Of a stretch of DNA of 64,000 nucleotides, positions 34,787-46,690 are shown in pieces. The stretch is from NCBI GenBank assembly GCA_030544215.1, contig JARZZO010000001.1:39025670-39089669 (forward strand), read 5' to 3'. Source of the DNA: Zantedeschia hybrid cultivar. Its lineage: Eukaryota > Streptophyta > Magnoliopsida > Alismatales > Araceae. The notes beneath the pieces were generated by a model that searched no databases, had not been told where the DNA came from, and saw only the letters and a program-made list of their open reading frames with translations. A program made the translations under genes and the position numbers. Positions within the stretch are counted from its first letter, which is position 1. The number at the start of each line of letters is the position of its first letter.

Positions 34787-36087
34787 TGTAGACACGCTAA
34801 TTTTGACATCATTTTAAGTAAATTTCATATCATATAATAATGCCTCAAAATGGTCTGATATTAAATCATTAGTTAATTTTTATTAATCTTTCTAAAGTAA
34901 TTGTCTAAATGACAATGGTCAGACATACATAATTTAAGTTTATTAATGAAATTCATTTTAACTCAGATTTTAATCAAATATGAAAAATTCTAAAAGACGT
35001 CAATTTGTAGAGATGCCATTTAGGATTTATTTCTTATTTTGATTATTAATCTGATTTTTAATTAATTTATTAATGAATTAAAAGACGTCTTCCATGCACG
35101 ACGCCATTTAGGTTTCCTAAGTTGATTCTGTCCCTTCTTCCCGATGTTTATCCTTATCTTAATTAAAATAAAAAACGTCTTCCATGGGCGACGCATTTTA
35201 GATTATTACAGATAATGATGAATTAGGCTGTATTTATTTGTTTCTTAGTTGGATTGACTTCAAATCCCTTCATGTTAATCTTTTAGTAACCGCGAATGTG
35301 TGAACTTAAGCCTATAAATACCCAAGTCCTTGGCCATTAAAGAGTTAGTGATAATTCTTGAAAGTTGAGTGATAATCGGTGCGATTCTTTGAGAGAGAGA
35401 ACGTCCAAACGCTGAAGGATCGAGGTGTTGCTACTACTTCCAAGAGTCTTAAAGCAAGCTTCATCATTTCTTCATCGCTTCTTCGTCCTTTCAAGATCCA
35501 TTTAAGAACCAAGGCTTTCCAGGGGCCATCTAACTTAGTTCTTAATTGATTTCTACATCTTTCTCATATTTTCATCACATTGGCATCACAATTTCATCAC
35601 ATCACTCCATTCAATACACACTCACTAGCATATAATTTCCAATCCATGTTTTAAGGGGTTTTAAAGACCACAAGCAAGTCAGTTCATTTGTTTAGTTGCA
35701 TGATTAGAATTATTACTGGAATAGATACTACATCTATTTGAGTTCTTATTGTTCCTTCTTTCTTTCCACTTTTTGCAAGGTTCAAAAAAAATCAAGAGGA
35801 GAGAATCAACAAGGAAAGGAAATCTGGACGATCCTCAAAGCCCCATAAACATCCAAAGCAAGAACAAAATCAGAAGGGCTCTTTTCCTTCAGCCGGGTAA
35901 AGGAGGAGAATCAAGGGCTCCAACACCTCCCAATTATAAAATAGATAAGTGATCAATCTCTGTCTTTTGGAACTTTTTAGTTAAAAGTTTCTAGCGATCA
36001 CATTCACTCAGTTTTTAATAGGTTTATTTGTCACATAATTAACATAAATTTTCATGATAATTACACATCCTGATTTGAGCACTCACA
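34787..36087 (+). repeat. 3' LTR of Tat2
   Basis: About 1.3 kb, TGTAGACACG to CACTCACA. Its start and its end (GATTTGAGCACT) match the Tat3 LTR at 49810-51005 on the other strand. Three GGCGTC-type hairpins lie near 34995, 35080 and 35170. The junction with gypsy E integrase at 36087/36088 is sharp. Confidence 0.75.
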
Positions 36088-38900
36088 GTAAGTATTATTG
36101 TGGGCGAATTCTACCAAAGCTAAGTGTTGGTTCCAATTGTCCTTCCAATCAAGATTGCATGCTCTAAGCATATCCTCCAATGTTTGAATGGTCTGTTCTG
36201 ACTGACCATCCATTTGAGGATGTAATGCTGGACTAAATCTCAATTGAGTTCTCAAAGCTGATTGCATACTCTTCCAAACTCATGATGTAAGGATTGAGGT
36301 TACGGATCCGGTTATCGGGACAGTTTCGGTGTCGGATCCCTTAGTTCGGGTCCTGATGGGGCTGAGACTTAGTTTCGCGATTCAAACGACGTCCAACAAT
36401 GTGGACGTGTTTTAGGTTGTGTCACGTGGGCGCCACGTGGGCTGGCCTTGGGGCGCGAGAGTACGGCTCCGGTCATATCGTCTGAATGGCGTCTTGGATG
36501 GACGACGCCATTTAGAGTACAACCCTGGGTTGTCAGTGTACGGCCCGGTCTTGTCATTTGAATGACGTCGGGCTTGCACGATGCGTTTTACCCAGCTTCT
36601 ATTTGTCCCCGCGAACCCTCCTTCCTTTCCCTCATTCTCTCCTTTCCTCTCTCTCTCCTCTTTCCCCTCCGAGCTCCGGTGAACCACCTCCCCTTCTCCT
36701 TGCTTTCCTCCCTCCATTCCATCTCTCCCTCCACTCCATCAACCTCCTAACTCCCACCACTACCACCACCATCTCCTCCGCGGCATTTTTCTCTCCGGAC
36801 GGCGGCCGACGTCCCGGTGGAGTAACGGCGTCCACGGCGGTATCGGCGGCGGTGTGTGGCGAGGCGGGTTGGCGGATTGGAACTAGGAGGAGTTCGAGTA
36901 ACCGGTAGGGTGACGATCCCCGTTGTATGTCGTTTAAAAATCATGTTTTTCGCTTGGAGCATGTTTAGGGGTTCTCTTGGGGAGAAAATATTAAATGCAT
37001 TTAATGATAATTGGGTGTTTTAATGGGTATTTATGTTCTCCTCCTCCTTCTCCACTCTGTTTGTGTTTTTACATGATTTTGGGGAGAAAATTTCACCCCG
37101 TGGATTGGGGGACGGCGGAGGGAGAACCTGTCTGTAAAGGTTGAATGGCGTCGGGGGACAGCGACGCCTTTTAGAAAGGCAGCTTTCACCCACGACGCGA
37201 TTTGACCCAGATAACAGACTCTGTCTCTGGAACTGAGTGGCATCCAGGGACAGCGACGCCATTTGAATTACATCATCCGTGAATGACGTGTTTTAGGCCA
37301 TCTTCCGAGACCAATTTTCACATGAACTAGTTTATGGGTCTTGAATGACATCGGCCTTGGGCGACGCGATTCAAGCCAGAATTCCATTAATCCATATAAT
37401 TAACACATGTTTACACTGTTAGATAGTTTAGTTAATTTCATGAGTAGAAATGTACTCGATGACATTGGATTTTATGTGATCGGATCGCACTGTGTTGTGT
37501 TTTGTGTGATCGTGGGCCTAGAGTGACAGTTGTTAGTGCTTAGGCACCCTGTGTCGGTGTGGGAGTGACACGGTGCCGGTGTGGGAGTGGCGGGGTGACG
37601 TCGAGAGAGAGGGTCACCTGGTGTACCCCGGGGTATAGCTAGTACCGGTGTGGGAGTGCTACATTCGGAGTGTCACTCGTGCTGGGGGAAGCTGAAACCA
37701 CCTGGAGCTTGTCGGGCCGGAGTAGCCAGGGTGCTATCCGAGGGGTTGCTGTTTGGTCTCAGCGGGTCAGTGTTTTCCGCGTTCGGCTATGTGACTTGTG
37801 TGTTTCGCCGAGACACGGGTTGTGGACTTGTGACGGAGTGGTTTTTAGAATTGTGCATGTTACCGTTTGAATGCATGCGTTTTATAACGAAATTGGAAAA
37901 TGTATTTACTGCTTTAATTGCTTAAATTGTCTATATTTGTGTTGTTATTCTTGTGAGTGCGTGAGTGGGAGATGGGGATCGAAGGATCCCTACTGAGTCT
38001 TTTTGATGAGACTCACCCCTGTGATTTTCAGGTGAGGGTTCCAGGCAGGCGTAGCGAGGAGAGTGTTGATTTGGGTCGCGCGCTAGCAGCCGTTGTTCCG
38101 GGGTATACCCCGATGTAGTTGTCATTTTATTTTCTGGCCTGTATGCTTAATTATTTCCTTTCTGTTGGAGTATGTAATTATTTGCTGAGTCGAGTCGCGT
38201 TGTAATAATTTTTAATTCCTGCATTTCTTTTTTAATCTAATGCGATGCGAATGTGTTAGCTTAGTTTATTATTTATTTCTCAAACTTATCAAGATCCTAG
38301 TTTGGCTCCAAATTAATGATTCGGTACCCATTTAGTAATCGGATCCCCAATTATAGGGTGGCGGGTCGTTACACATGATGTGAATTTCAAATCCCTATCA
38401 GATATAATGGTCTTGGGAATTCCATGGAGCTTTACAATCTCATCAATGTACAATTGCGCCAAGCTCTCTATAGGTTGGGACTATTTAATCGGTAGAAAAT
38501 GAGCTGATTTAGTAAGTCAATCAACCACTATCCAAATAGCATCATACTGTCTTCTAGTTTGCGACATACCTACAACAAAGTCCATAGTCAAGTGCTCCTA
38601 CTTCCACTGTGGGATCTCTAGAGGCTACAAATAACATGCTGGCTTTTGATGCTCAGCCTTAACTTGCTGGCATGTGATACATCTAGAGGCAAATTCAGCT
38701 ACATCCCTCTTCATGCCAACCCACCATAAGCTTCTCTTTCAATCTTGGTGCAACTTAGTACTACCAGGGTGAATAGTTTACTTAGATCTGTGAACCTCAT
38801 CTAGCACTTCATGCCTCAACATAGTTGGAACTATCATTCTGCCCATGAAAATCATTGCCCCATCAGCTCTTTGAGTGACATTTGGCTTCTCAATCAAATC
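36088..38900 (-). pseudogene. Gypsy E integrase, split by solo LTR G2
   Basis: Right of the LTR (38379-38900), pieces of the zinc domain (CITCQQVKAEHQKP) and core (TMDFVVGM with D, IISDRDLKFTS with D) are readable with several stops. Left of it (36267-36088) the core resumes with the catalytic E in MDGQSEQTIQTLEDMLRACN, then VEFAHNNTY, and is cut by the Tat2 LTR. It is therefore a DDE integrase interrupted once by a solo LTR and truncated by another element. Confidence 0.85.
36286..38373. mobile_element. Solo LTR G2
   Basis: 2088 bp, TGTAAGGATT to GTCGTTACA, with a perfect target duplication catga (36281-36285 and 38374-38378). Same family as G1. It contains GGCGTC hairpins near 36385, 36483, 36560, 37143, 37235 and 37348, and a GC-rich block with chance frames on both strands near 36600-36900. 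Between 37490 and 38120 it is GT-rich. No internal region and no gene. Confidence 0.95.
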
Positions 38901-40480
38901 TTATATTTGCGTATCATTTTTTTGTGCTACCACAATTCGATCCACAAGAGCTGAATGGATGACCAACTGACCCATAAATATGTTGGACCTGCCTTGCATC
39001 ATTCTTGGATCAAACCTTGCCACCTCTGCTAGATTCCTCCACATTCTTCTCAATTGTACTGACATCAATTTATTCCTACTAAGGGCATATGCCACTACAT
39101 TTGCTTTACTTGGATGATACTTAAGGGAGAACTCATAGTCTTTAAGGAACTTTAACCATCTTCTCTGCCTTAAATTTAGCTCATTCTGAGAGAAAAGGTA
39201 CTTCAAACTTGGGTGATCTGTAAAGACTTCGAAAGATTCTCCATATAAGTAATGCCGCTAGATTTTCAGAGCATGGACTACCGCTGCAAATTCCAAATCA
39301 TGCGTGGGATAGTTCAACTTATTCTCTTTTAGCTGTCGGGAAGCATAGGCGATGACCTTCCCGTTCTGCATCAATACTCACCCAAGTCCTTGTCGATATG
39401 CATCAGCATAGACAACATAGCCACCTGTCCCCTTAGGCAATGTAAGGATTGGAGCACATGTGAACTTCCTCTTCAGCTCTTGGAAGCTACTCTCACAAGC
39501 ATCAATCCATACAAATTTAACCCATTTTCTTGTCAACTTAGTCATTGGTGCCGCAATCTTTGACAATCCCTCAATGAACTGGCGATAATAACCTGCCAAA
39601 CAAAGGAAGCTTTGCTTTCTGTTGGGGTTCTTGGAGTCTCCCAGTCAAGTATAGCCTTCATGTTCTCAAGATCAACTGTAATACCATCTTTAGAAATCAC
39701 ATGTCCTAAAAATTGAACCTTGTCAAGCCAAAATTCATATTTACTAAACTTTGCAAACAATTGGTGCTCTTGAAGAGTTTGGAGAACTATCCTCAAATGT
39801 TCCTTATGGGCTTCTTTACTTGAAGAATACACTAGCACATCATCTATAAACACAATAACAAACTCATCGAGATAGGGCTTAAAAACACGATTCATCATAT
39901 CCATAAAGGCTAATGGTGCATTAGTGAGTCCGAAAGGCATCACTAAAAACTCATAGTGTCCATATCTCGTCTTGAAGGCTGTTTTGGATACGTCCTTAGT
40001 CTGGATCCTTAACTGATGATACCCTGTCCGAAGGTCAATCTTAGAGAAAACCTAAGCTAATTGTAGCTGGTCAAATACATCATCTATCCTTGGCAATGGA
40101 TATTTATTCTTGACAGTAGCTTAGTTGAGCTTCCTCTAATCAACACATAACCTCAAGGTCCCATCCTTCTTCCTGATAAACAAAACTAGGGCTCCCCATG
40201 GAGACACACTCGGACTAATGAAATCCTTCGCCAATAAGTCTTGCAATTGCTTCTTCAACTCCATCAATTCAGCCGGTGCCATCCTATAGGAAGCCTTAGA
40301 GATAGGTTCTATGCCAGGCATCAGTTCAATAGTGAACTTAGTCTCCCGAGAAGGAGGTAATCCTGGAAGCTCATCTGGGAAGACATCAGAAAACTCACGA
40401 ACCACCTCAATATCAGTAATAGTTCTTGATGTCTCGCGACAAACTCGCATCAACCACTTCTCGGTTTTAATTGCAGACAC
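38901..40480 (-). pseudogene. Gypsy E reverse transcriptase and RNase H
   Basis: From 40480: pre-RT (REFSDVFPDELPGLPP), RT with KKDGTLRLCVD, a stop at 40138-40136, two more stops in the next 190 bp, MPFGLTNAP, catalytic FIDDVLVYSS near 39831-39851, LGHVISKDGI, then a frameshift near 39600, AGYYRQFIEGLSKIAAP, and RNase H with YADAYRQGLG and FTDHPSLKYLF to YHPSKANVVAYALSR (family: ADALSR, so one Asp may be lost). Polymerase motifs are intact but the frame is broken at least five times. The enzyme would copy element RNA. Confidence 0.88.
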
Positions 40481-43400
40481 AACAATCTTAGTAAGTGCAT
40501 GTTTAGGGCATTGGAAACAAAACTCTCACTCTCCTGGAATATGAAATATTACCTTTTTGGATCAACAATCCAATATGGCATAATAATGTTCGAGCTAATC
40601 CATCCCTAGAATTACATCAAAGTCATTCATATTTAGAAGGTAAACATTGGCTGGCATGCATCTATTCTGAATCACTACATCTACATCAGGTATGATTTAA
40701 GAAGTACTACCCTTACCCATAAGAGTACTAATAGGTAAAGACTCTACATCATAAATAGGATAAAACTTATGCAGAACAACATCAAATCTCCTAGATATAA
40801 AAGAGTCTGCAGTGCCTGAATCAAATAAAACACGAGCATATGAATCTGCAATCAAAATTATACCTCCTACTGCTGCTCCAGAATTTTCCACATCATCTGT
40901 GGTGAGATTATAAACTCTAGCTGGCATTGTTGGCCCACCAACTCTCATTGACTTTGGATAATTCTTCACCATATGGTCTGCAGCACCACAACGGAAACAT
41001 TTGCATGACATCTTCCTGCAAAGTCCATTATTTCTGACGCCACAATAGCTACATATCGGAAGATCCCTTCGTAGAATGGCTGGAATAGGTGGCGTTGTTC
41101 TTAGGGAAATCTTAAACTTCTTCCTCTGATCTCTTTAGAATCTCCATGGTTGCTCCTTGTCGTGCTGTTGCACCCTCTGATTCTTTTGCATAGCTTCAAT
41201 GTGGCCTTCTGCAATGCATGCAACACGATAGGCGGTGGCAACTGTCGCATGATCAAACAAAGACACACAATCTCGAATAGGACCTCGAAGCCCACGAATG
41301 AACTTCTCGGTACTCCTCTTCTCATCTGTGCATAAGTGAGGTGCATACTTGGCTAACTCAGTAAAGTGTGCCTCATATTGTGCCACTATTATCGAACCTT
41401 ACTGCAAATTCAGAAATTCCAGCTCCATTTGATCTTGCACATGTTCAGGAAAGAACTTTGCCCAAAACACTTTGAGAAAATCTTCCCAACTAATATCAAC
41501 TTGTCCTGCAAATAATGTCCTCTTGGTTGCCTGCCACCACTCATCTGCTCGCTCTTGGAGCATGAATGTACTATTGGGTTTCTCGGGTTTCTCCGGATCG
41601 CTCACGCAGCGGAAAATAAAATATTAAAACAACGATCCATTCCCGTTTCGAAAATCAAAAATCGATTATCGGATAATCGAAGTTCTTACCGTGTGCGGAT
41701 TCGAATCCGCAACCATTCGGTCCCGTCGGTGCGACACCGCAAGCCGCGCAAGCGCCCGGCCTCTAGCGAAGTCCACGAGATCCTCCTCGTGACGGATATC
41801 CTCACGTTCCTCGTTCTTCGTAGCCCACGAAACCTCCGCCGGTCACCGCAACGCGCGACGATTTCCCGTCGAACGGGATTCGGAGAAGCGACGGAGCAGA
41901 TCTGGATCTGTCTGGACGCCAGAGAGAGAGAAATAGAGGAGGGGCAACTAGGGTTAGCAGCAGCTTGGCCTGCTCAGCCTGTTCACTATGTTTTATACTA
42001 ATCGCGCGATTTTTCATAAAAAACCCTGGTATGTATAAAATCCACTTATTTATCCATCGCCTTGAGAATCATTTCCGTATGACCCTCTAGGCCCAAGTAC
42101 TAGTCCAGTTAATGGCCCAACAAGCCCAGTGACTCCTTACTGGCTTTATTAATCAATTAATAACCCTTTATTAATTAATTAATCAATCAAATTGATGTTG
42201 CACATCGAATTCGACCGGGCCTTCGATCACGTTGGGTGCCAAGCAACACCGCGTGAACCCGGAAGGTATTGGGGTTAAGTAACCCACTCTTGGAACCTTT
42301 CCGCCGATAGTTACCACGTGGATATAATCCTTCATTCGTACAATGATGTCGAGTCAACTCAAGGTATGGCGAGCTGTCATACCCTAACCGGTCGACTCAC
42401 TTGGATTGGATGCCGCTGTTGAATATCGGAAAACTCCTTTCCCGATATTATCATCCGCCCTGGCCAGGGACTTCCGCGCATCCTTCCTAGAGCATTCTCT
42501 CTCTAAGTACCGAGAGCGAATGATTCCTTATTGACACACAATTCCCTTCGACGGTATTCCGCTGTACCCAATCCTTGGCGTATTAGAATCCCGTAGCTAG
42601 AGATTCGTAAATCAAGGTCAAAGCACAGAAGTCCACCGACAAGGTGTCCTTGGTGTCTCAGGTCGGAGGACCATCTACGCAACTGCGACAATAGAATCAA
42701 GCTGGTTGACAGTGAGGTACAATACCATCCAGCGATTCAGTCGGATCAGTTCAGTGAACTCATTCTCCAATGAGCACCTACATATTCGCCTTAGTGTCTC
42801 CACACAAGTGACTTATGAGATCAGTCACCCTCATCATATGAGCAGGAGTAATCTGTACTAGTCTAACCGGATATCCGATGTCTTTCTCGGATATCCTCCG
42901 ACTAGGAACGATTAAGAATATGTGTGTTTAAGTGATTAGTCCCATTAGTATGATCTCATCATAATCTGATCACTATAGCACATATTCACGGACTTCATTA
43001 TGAAACAAAAATTAATGCGATTTACACATAATGAATATTATGCCATTATATTAATAAATGAACGAGATTTACATAGTCAGATTGGCTTGTAGGCCACCTA
43101 AAACTAACATGTACCAAGGACAATCTTGTCTCCATCATCACACTGAATGGCATCAAGGATTTTCTCAATTTCTCTGATCCACCTCTCGGCTACCTCAGGT
43201 CGACTCTCCCCCTTAAAGGAGGGTGGATTCATATAGTGGAATTTCTCCATTAAAGTAGCACCCGCCAATCTGTCTGAATGCTCTGGTTGGACTGCAGCCA
43301 TCACCTACAACTGCTCTTGCATATGAGCAAGCATCTGAGCTTGGGTCCTCGCCTGGGCCTGCATGGCCTGTGCCAAACATTGAAAAGTCTATAGGAAATC

Positions 43401-43481
43401 TCCATATCCTCCAATTGGTGCAGCATATGGATCACCCCCTCCGGATCCCTCGGCCTCTTCATGCGAAACTAAGGGATTCAT
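40481..43481 (-). pseudogene. Gypsy E gag and protease, split by a solo copia LTR
   Basis: The ATG at 43481 starts MNPLVSHEEAEGSGGG. Gag matrix/capsid-like sequence (YMNPPSFKGESRPEVAERWIREIEKI) reaches the insertion at 43110 and resumes at 41566 with MLQERADEWWQATK, the usual chromovirus capsid order. A nucleocapsid knuckle CFRCGAADHMVKNYP has its last cysteine changed to tyrosine. Protease shows ARVLFDSGTADSFIS near 40820. Stops occur twice near 43300-43430 and once at 41399-41401. Gag would form the particle shell; this copy cannot. Confidence 0.85.
41572..43109 (-). mobile_element. Solo LTR of the copia A family
   Basis: 1538 bp, TATTGGG to CTAACA on the plus strand, with a perfect target duplication tgtac (41567-41571 and 43110-43114). 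It aligns over its length with the copia A LTRs but is more diverged. Like copia A's 5' LTR it begins TATTGGG. Confidence 0.95.
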
Positions 43482-43669
43482 CCTAGTCGGTCACTTGTTA
43501 TTTCGCCTTGACTCTCTTCCCACCATGTATCTATAATACCCAGAAAAACAAATAATTTTAAGCACACATTGAAACTAAACTCTGACCATTCAATTGAAGT
43601 AACTTTTCATGCAAAGATCTTAGGGTATAATGTCCGAATGGTGGGTAAAACATAGTAGAATCCCAATTA

Positions 43670-43682
43670 GGCTCTGATACCA
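43670..43682 (-). other. Primer-binding site of gypsy E
   Basis: TGGTATCAGAGCC on the minus strand, 5 nt from the LTR end; initiator methionine tRNA type. Confidence 0.9.
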
Positions 43683-43687
43683 AAATC

Positions 43688-46600
43688 TGTCACGCCCTGG
43701 CCCGGTAATCCATAATATACAGATAATTATAGAGATGGCCAAAGCGCAACAGGGGTAAAAGACCCCTCAGAACAAATAATTGGGAGGATACAATGTTTTA
43801 AAAGGAAGCGTAGTATGAAAATTTGTAAGACAAATCTAAATACCAAGGAAGTTCCACCATTCACAACATTATACCAAAGCGCTGCATAACAGATTGTCAT
43901 TTTTACATGCAAGGATCTTCATTGTACATTTCAACTAAAACAAAAAAAAACATAAATATATACATGATTTAGTCTGCTAGGCTCGCCCAAAAAAAAAGAT
44001 ATCTAAGCAAACCTTGAGTGACCTCACTCCAATCTTACTATGTTGGTCCCTCTATCCGATCACCTGAAAAATAGGCCCGAGTTCCAAAGAAATGGCAACT
44101 TAGTAGGCAGATGAGGCTGCCTTCATAAGAATTTGCCAACCAAAATAATTAAAGCAAAATATGTACATTGCATAAGAACATTAAACATAACAGTAAATAA
44201 AACTACCATATAATACATTTGTGCATCAGAATTGTATGCCAATAAGGAAATTAAGATACATGATTCATAATCCCATGCCTACTTTGAACAAAGCTACACA
44301 AACTTATCAATATATGAACAGAGACATAATACAGAACTTAAGATTATTAAGTTGATTTACTGAAATTACTATAGATTGCAAGATATAAAATTTATTTTTC
44401 AGACCATAGTTTCTCACTTATTATAGAAATGTCGGGACACACATCCAACCGCCACTATGAGCCAGAAACAAAATACAGAAACTAAGCTCCTAGCCACGTA
44501 CAAAGCCAAGTCATGGGCGTAGCGCTACCCCGAGGGTCATCACCCACCTTAATAAAGGATTTCTACCCGCAGCCTACGGGTAACAGACCTAATGGGTTCT
44601 AGAGGTGGCTCCCACCTTTTTACGTGTAGCACGCAGCCCCAAAATAAATAGGTCCTGATGGGGATGTTGCCACCATTTCCCCATAACTATTCTCATATAG
44701 CGGCTATGTCCGATCGGCAAGCTTCATTAACTTTATGAGAATAAACTTAATGTTTATGTAACTACAACAATATATACATACAAAAATGACTAACCACTTT
44801 AGGAATTTTCTTTCATGAGTTCATAAACTAAGAATAACTCAAAATCATAATTAAAAAGCTAAATAAATCAAGTTCTAAACTGAATTTACATACAACTTGT
44901 TATAAACTCAAACAACACAAATAAGTAATCAGAAATCTCCTATAGAAGTAATCTGCCCACATTTAAAATATTGATTTTATTAATACACATAAGTACTTAT
45001 AAAAATCCTAAAAATTTTACATATTATATTAATTCACATTAGGTACATCCTATAAAACTGTGGGTTTAAATGGCCCTCTACAAAGAGAACAGAAAATAAA
45101 ACATCAGGATACTATCCCTGAGTTACTGAAATGTCAGAGTAGAATATGAACCCTACTACACACACCAGGAACAACTATCATATGAATATAAAAATTATTG
45201 AAACTTTTTATAAAGATGTATAATAATACCTATATTATGTCATAAAGATTTCACATCATCTTGTTCAACATATCAATTACTAAAATTCACGTTCTAACAT
45301 TCTATCAAATGAAATATGAAAACTGTGTCTACAAATTATACCATGTTACCCGACATAAAAACATCACCATAGGAATATAAATATTCATGACACTTTTTAT
45401 GGAGATGTATATTAGTATTAGTATTATGGAAAAAAAATTTTATATTATTTTGTGAAATATATAAATTACTAAAATTCACGTTCTAACATTCTATCAAATG
45501 AAGTCTGAAAACTGTATCTACATATTATATCATGTTACATAACTTGGAACCATCATCATATGAATATAAAAATAAATGAAACATTTTCTGAAGATTTATA
45601 CTACTATGAGTATTGTCTCATAAAAATTTCAGATTATTTTGTGAAACATATAAATCACTAAAATTCATATTCTAACATGCTATCAAATGAACTCAGAAAG
45701 CTGTATCTGAAAATCACAGTCTTGTTCATGACCTAGAAGTATCACCATATGAACATGAAAATTTATGCCTATTTTTATGGATATGTACAATAATGTCATA
45801 GTTATGTCATAAAAATTTCATAAGTTTTCTGTACAAAATAAAATCATAAAAATTTGAAGGTTACCCTGCTATCATAAGGGTTACAGAAAAATCTAGGTTG
45901 CAGAAATTTAACTTCTACTATGCTTAATCTATTCTAGGATTTTAAAAATTTAAATCCCTACATCATTCAACTATTTCACCACCTAAGAACTTCACAAGAA
46001 CATATAATTTGAGGATATAAAAAATATATATATTAATGGTTTATTTATTTCCAATGATTAACTAAGCTAAACTCTTATGAAACTATCACCCATGCAACCT
46101 ACCTTCTTCAAGGACACCAAGAACTCTCAAGGATGGCCTTCCAAATGCTTCCCTTGCTGTCGCCCATGTTTTAGTGCAGAGAAAATGGCAAACCAAGGTC
46201 AAAACCTAAGTTAGTGTCCTTTAAATAGGAAGGGTTTAGTTAGTCTTACGATGGTTAGATGAGTTTAAAATAACCATCCAAGTTACATTAACTTAACCAT
46301 CCCACTAACTTTAACCAAGGTTTTGACTAAGTTTGACCATCCCACTATCTAATAAAATACTAATATTTCTAGGATAAGCACTAATTAATAAAATACAAAT
46401 TTCTAAATATAGATTTTAGTTTTCTACTATATAAATTAATTATTCATCAATTGATCATCCTACTTTTAATAATTGCATACTTACCATTAATCTCCAATTA
46501 ATCATTCTAATCTAAATCCGAGTACGATTTACACTAAGTTTTCTATCACAATTGATCATATCTAATTATTCTATGGGATTTAACCAACCAAGTTTAATCT

Positions 46601-46690
46601 TTGTGCATATCTTAACATACATAATGTATTAGCTCAAAATTAATCAATAACACAATTATACTAATTACATGCTAATAATCGAATGTTACA
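43688..46690 (-). repeat. 5' LTR of gypsy E
   Basis: 3003 bp, TGTCACGCCC to AATGTTACA on the plus strand. It is AT-rich and noncoding. A tandem repeat occupies about 45170-45860. Confidence 0.85.
45170..45860. repeat. 189-bp tandem repeat in gypsy E LTR, about four copies
   Basis: The phrase ACTAAAATTCACGTTCTAAC or a close variant begins at 45279, 45468 and 45657, exactly 189 bp apart. A weaker fourth copy begins near 45844. Confidence 0.85.

Larger units (their letters stand above)
10927..36087 (+). mobile_element. Tat2: Ty3/gypsy Tat-lineage element, 5' end missing
   Basis: A pol with reverse transcriptase, RNase H, a second RNase H and integrase is followed by a long 3' region carrying two antisense genes and then a 3' LTR (34787-36087). 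The second RNase H and antisense genes between pol and 3' LTR are both known traits of the Tat/Ogre group. The 5' LTR and gag are not present: the only LTR to the left (Tat1) is a different family. The element cuts gypsy E at 36088; gtaag at 36088-36092 would be its duplicated target, but the partner is outside the window. Solo LTR G1, with copia A inside it, interrupts 19381-31302. Confidence 0.75.
36088..46690 (-). mobile_element. Gypsy E: chromovirus-like Ty3/gypsy element, 3' end cut off by Tat2
   Basis: Minus-strand order: 5' LTR 43688-46690 (3003 bp), primer site 43670-43682, gag, zinc knuckle, protease, reverse transcriptase, RNase H and integrase, ending abruptly at 36088 inside the integrase core. 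Gag is split by a solo copia LTR (41572-43109) and integrase by solo LTR G2 (36286-38373). The FIDDVLVYS box and domain order fit plant chromoviruses, perhaps Tekay/Del with its long LTRs. The right flank is ggcgt (46691-46695), inside Tat3 gag. Confidence 0.85.

Noticed and set aside
1..36087. One giant Tat element with 5' LTR at 1-2696 and 3' LTR at 34787-36087
   Set aside because: The two LTRs have different termini, lengths and hairpin families (GAGTCTGCGC against GGCGTC), so they are not a pair.
34787..36087. Solo LTR at 34787-36087
   Set aside because: The flanks do not match (gtaag on the right, gacag before the left end), and a polypurine-like tract precedes it, so it reads as a 3' LTR.
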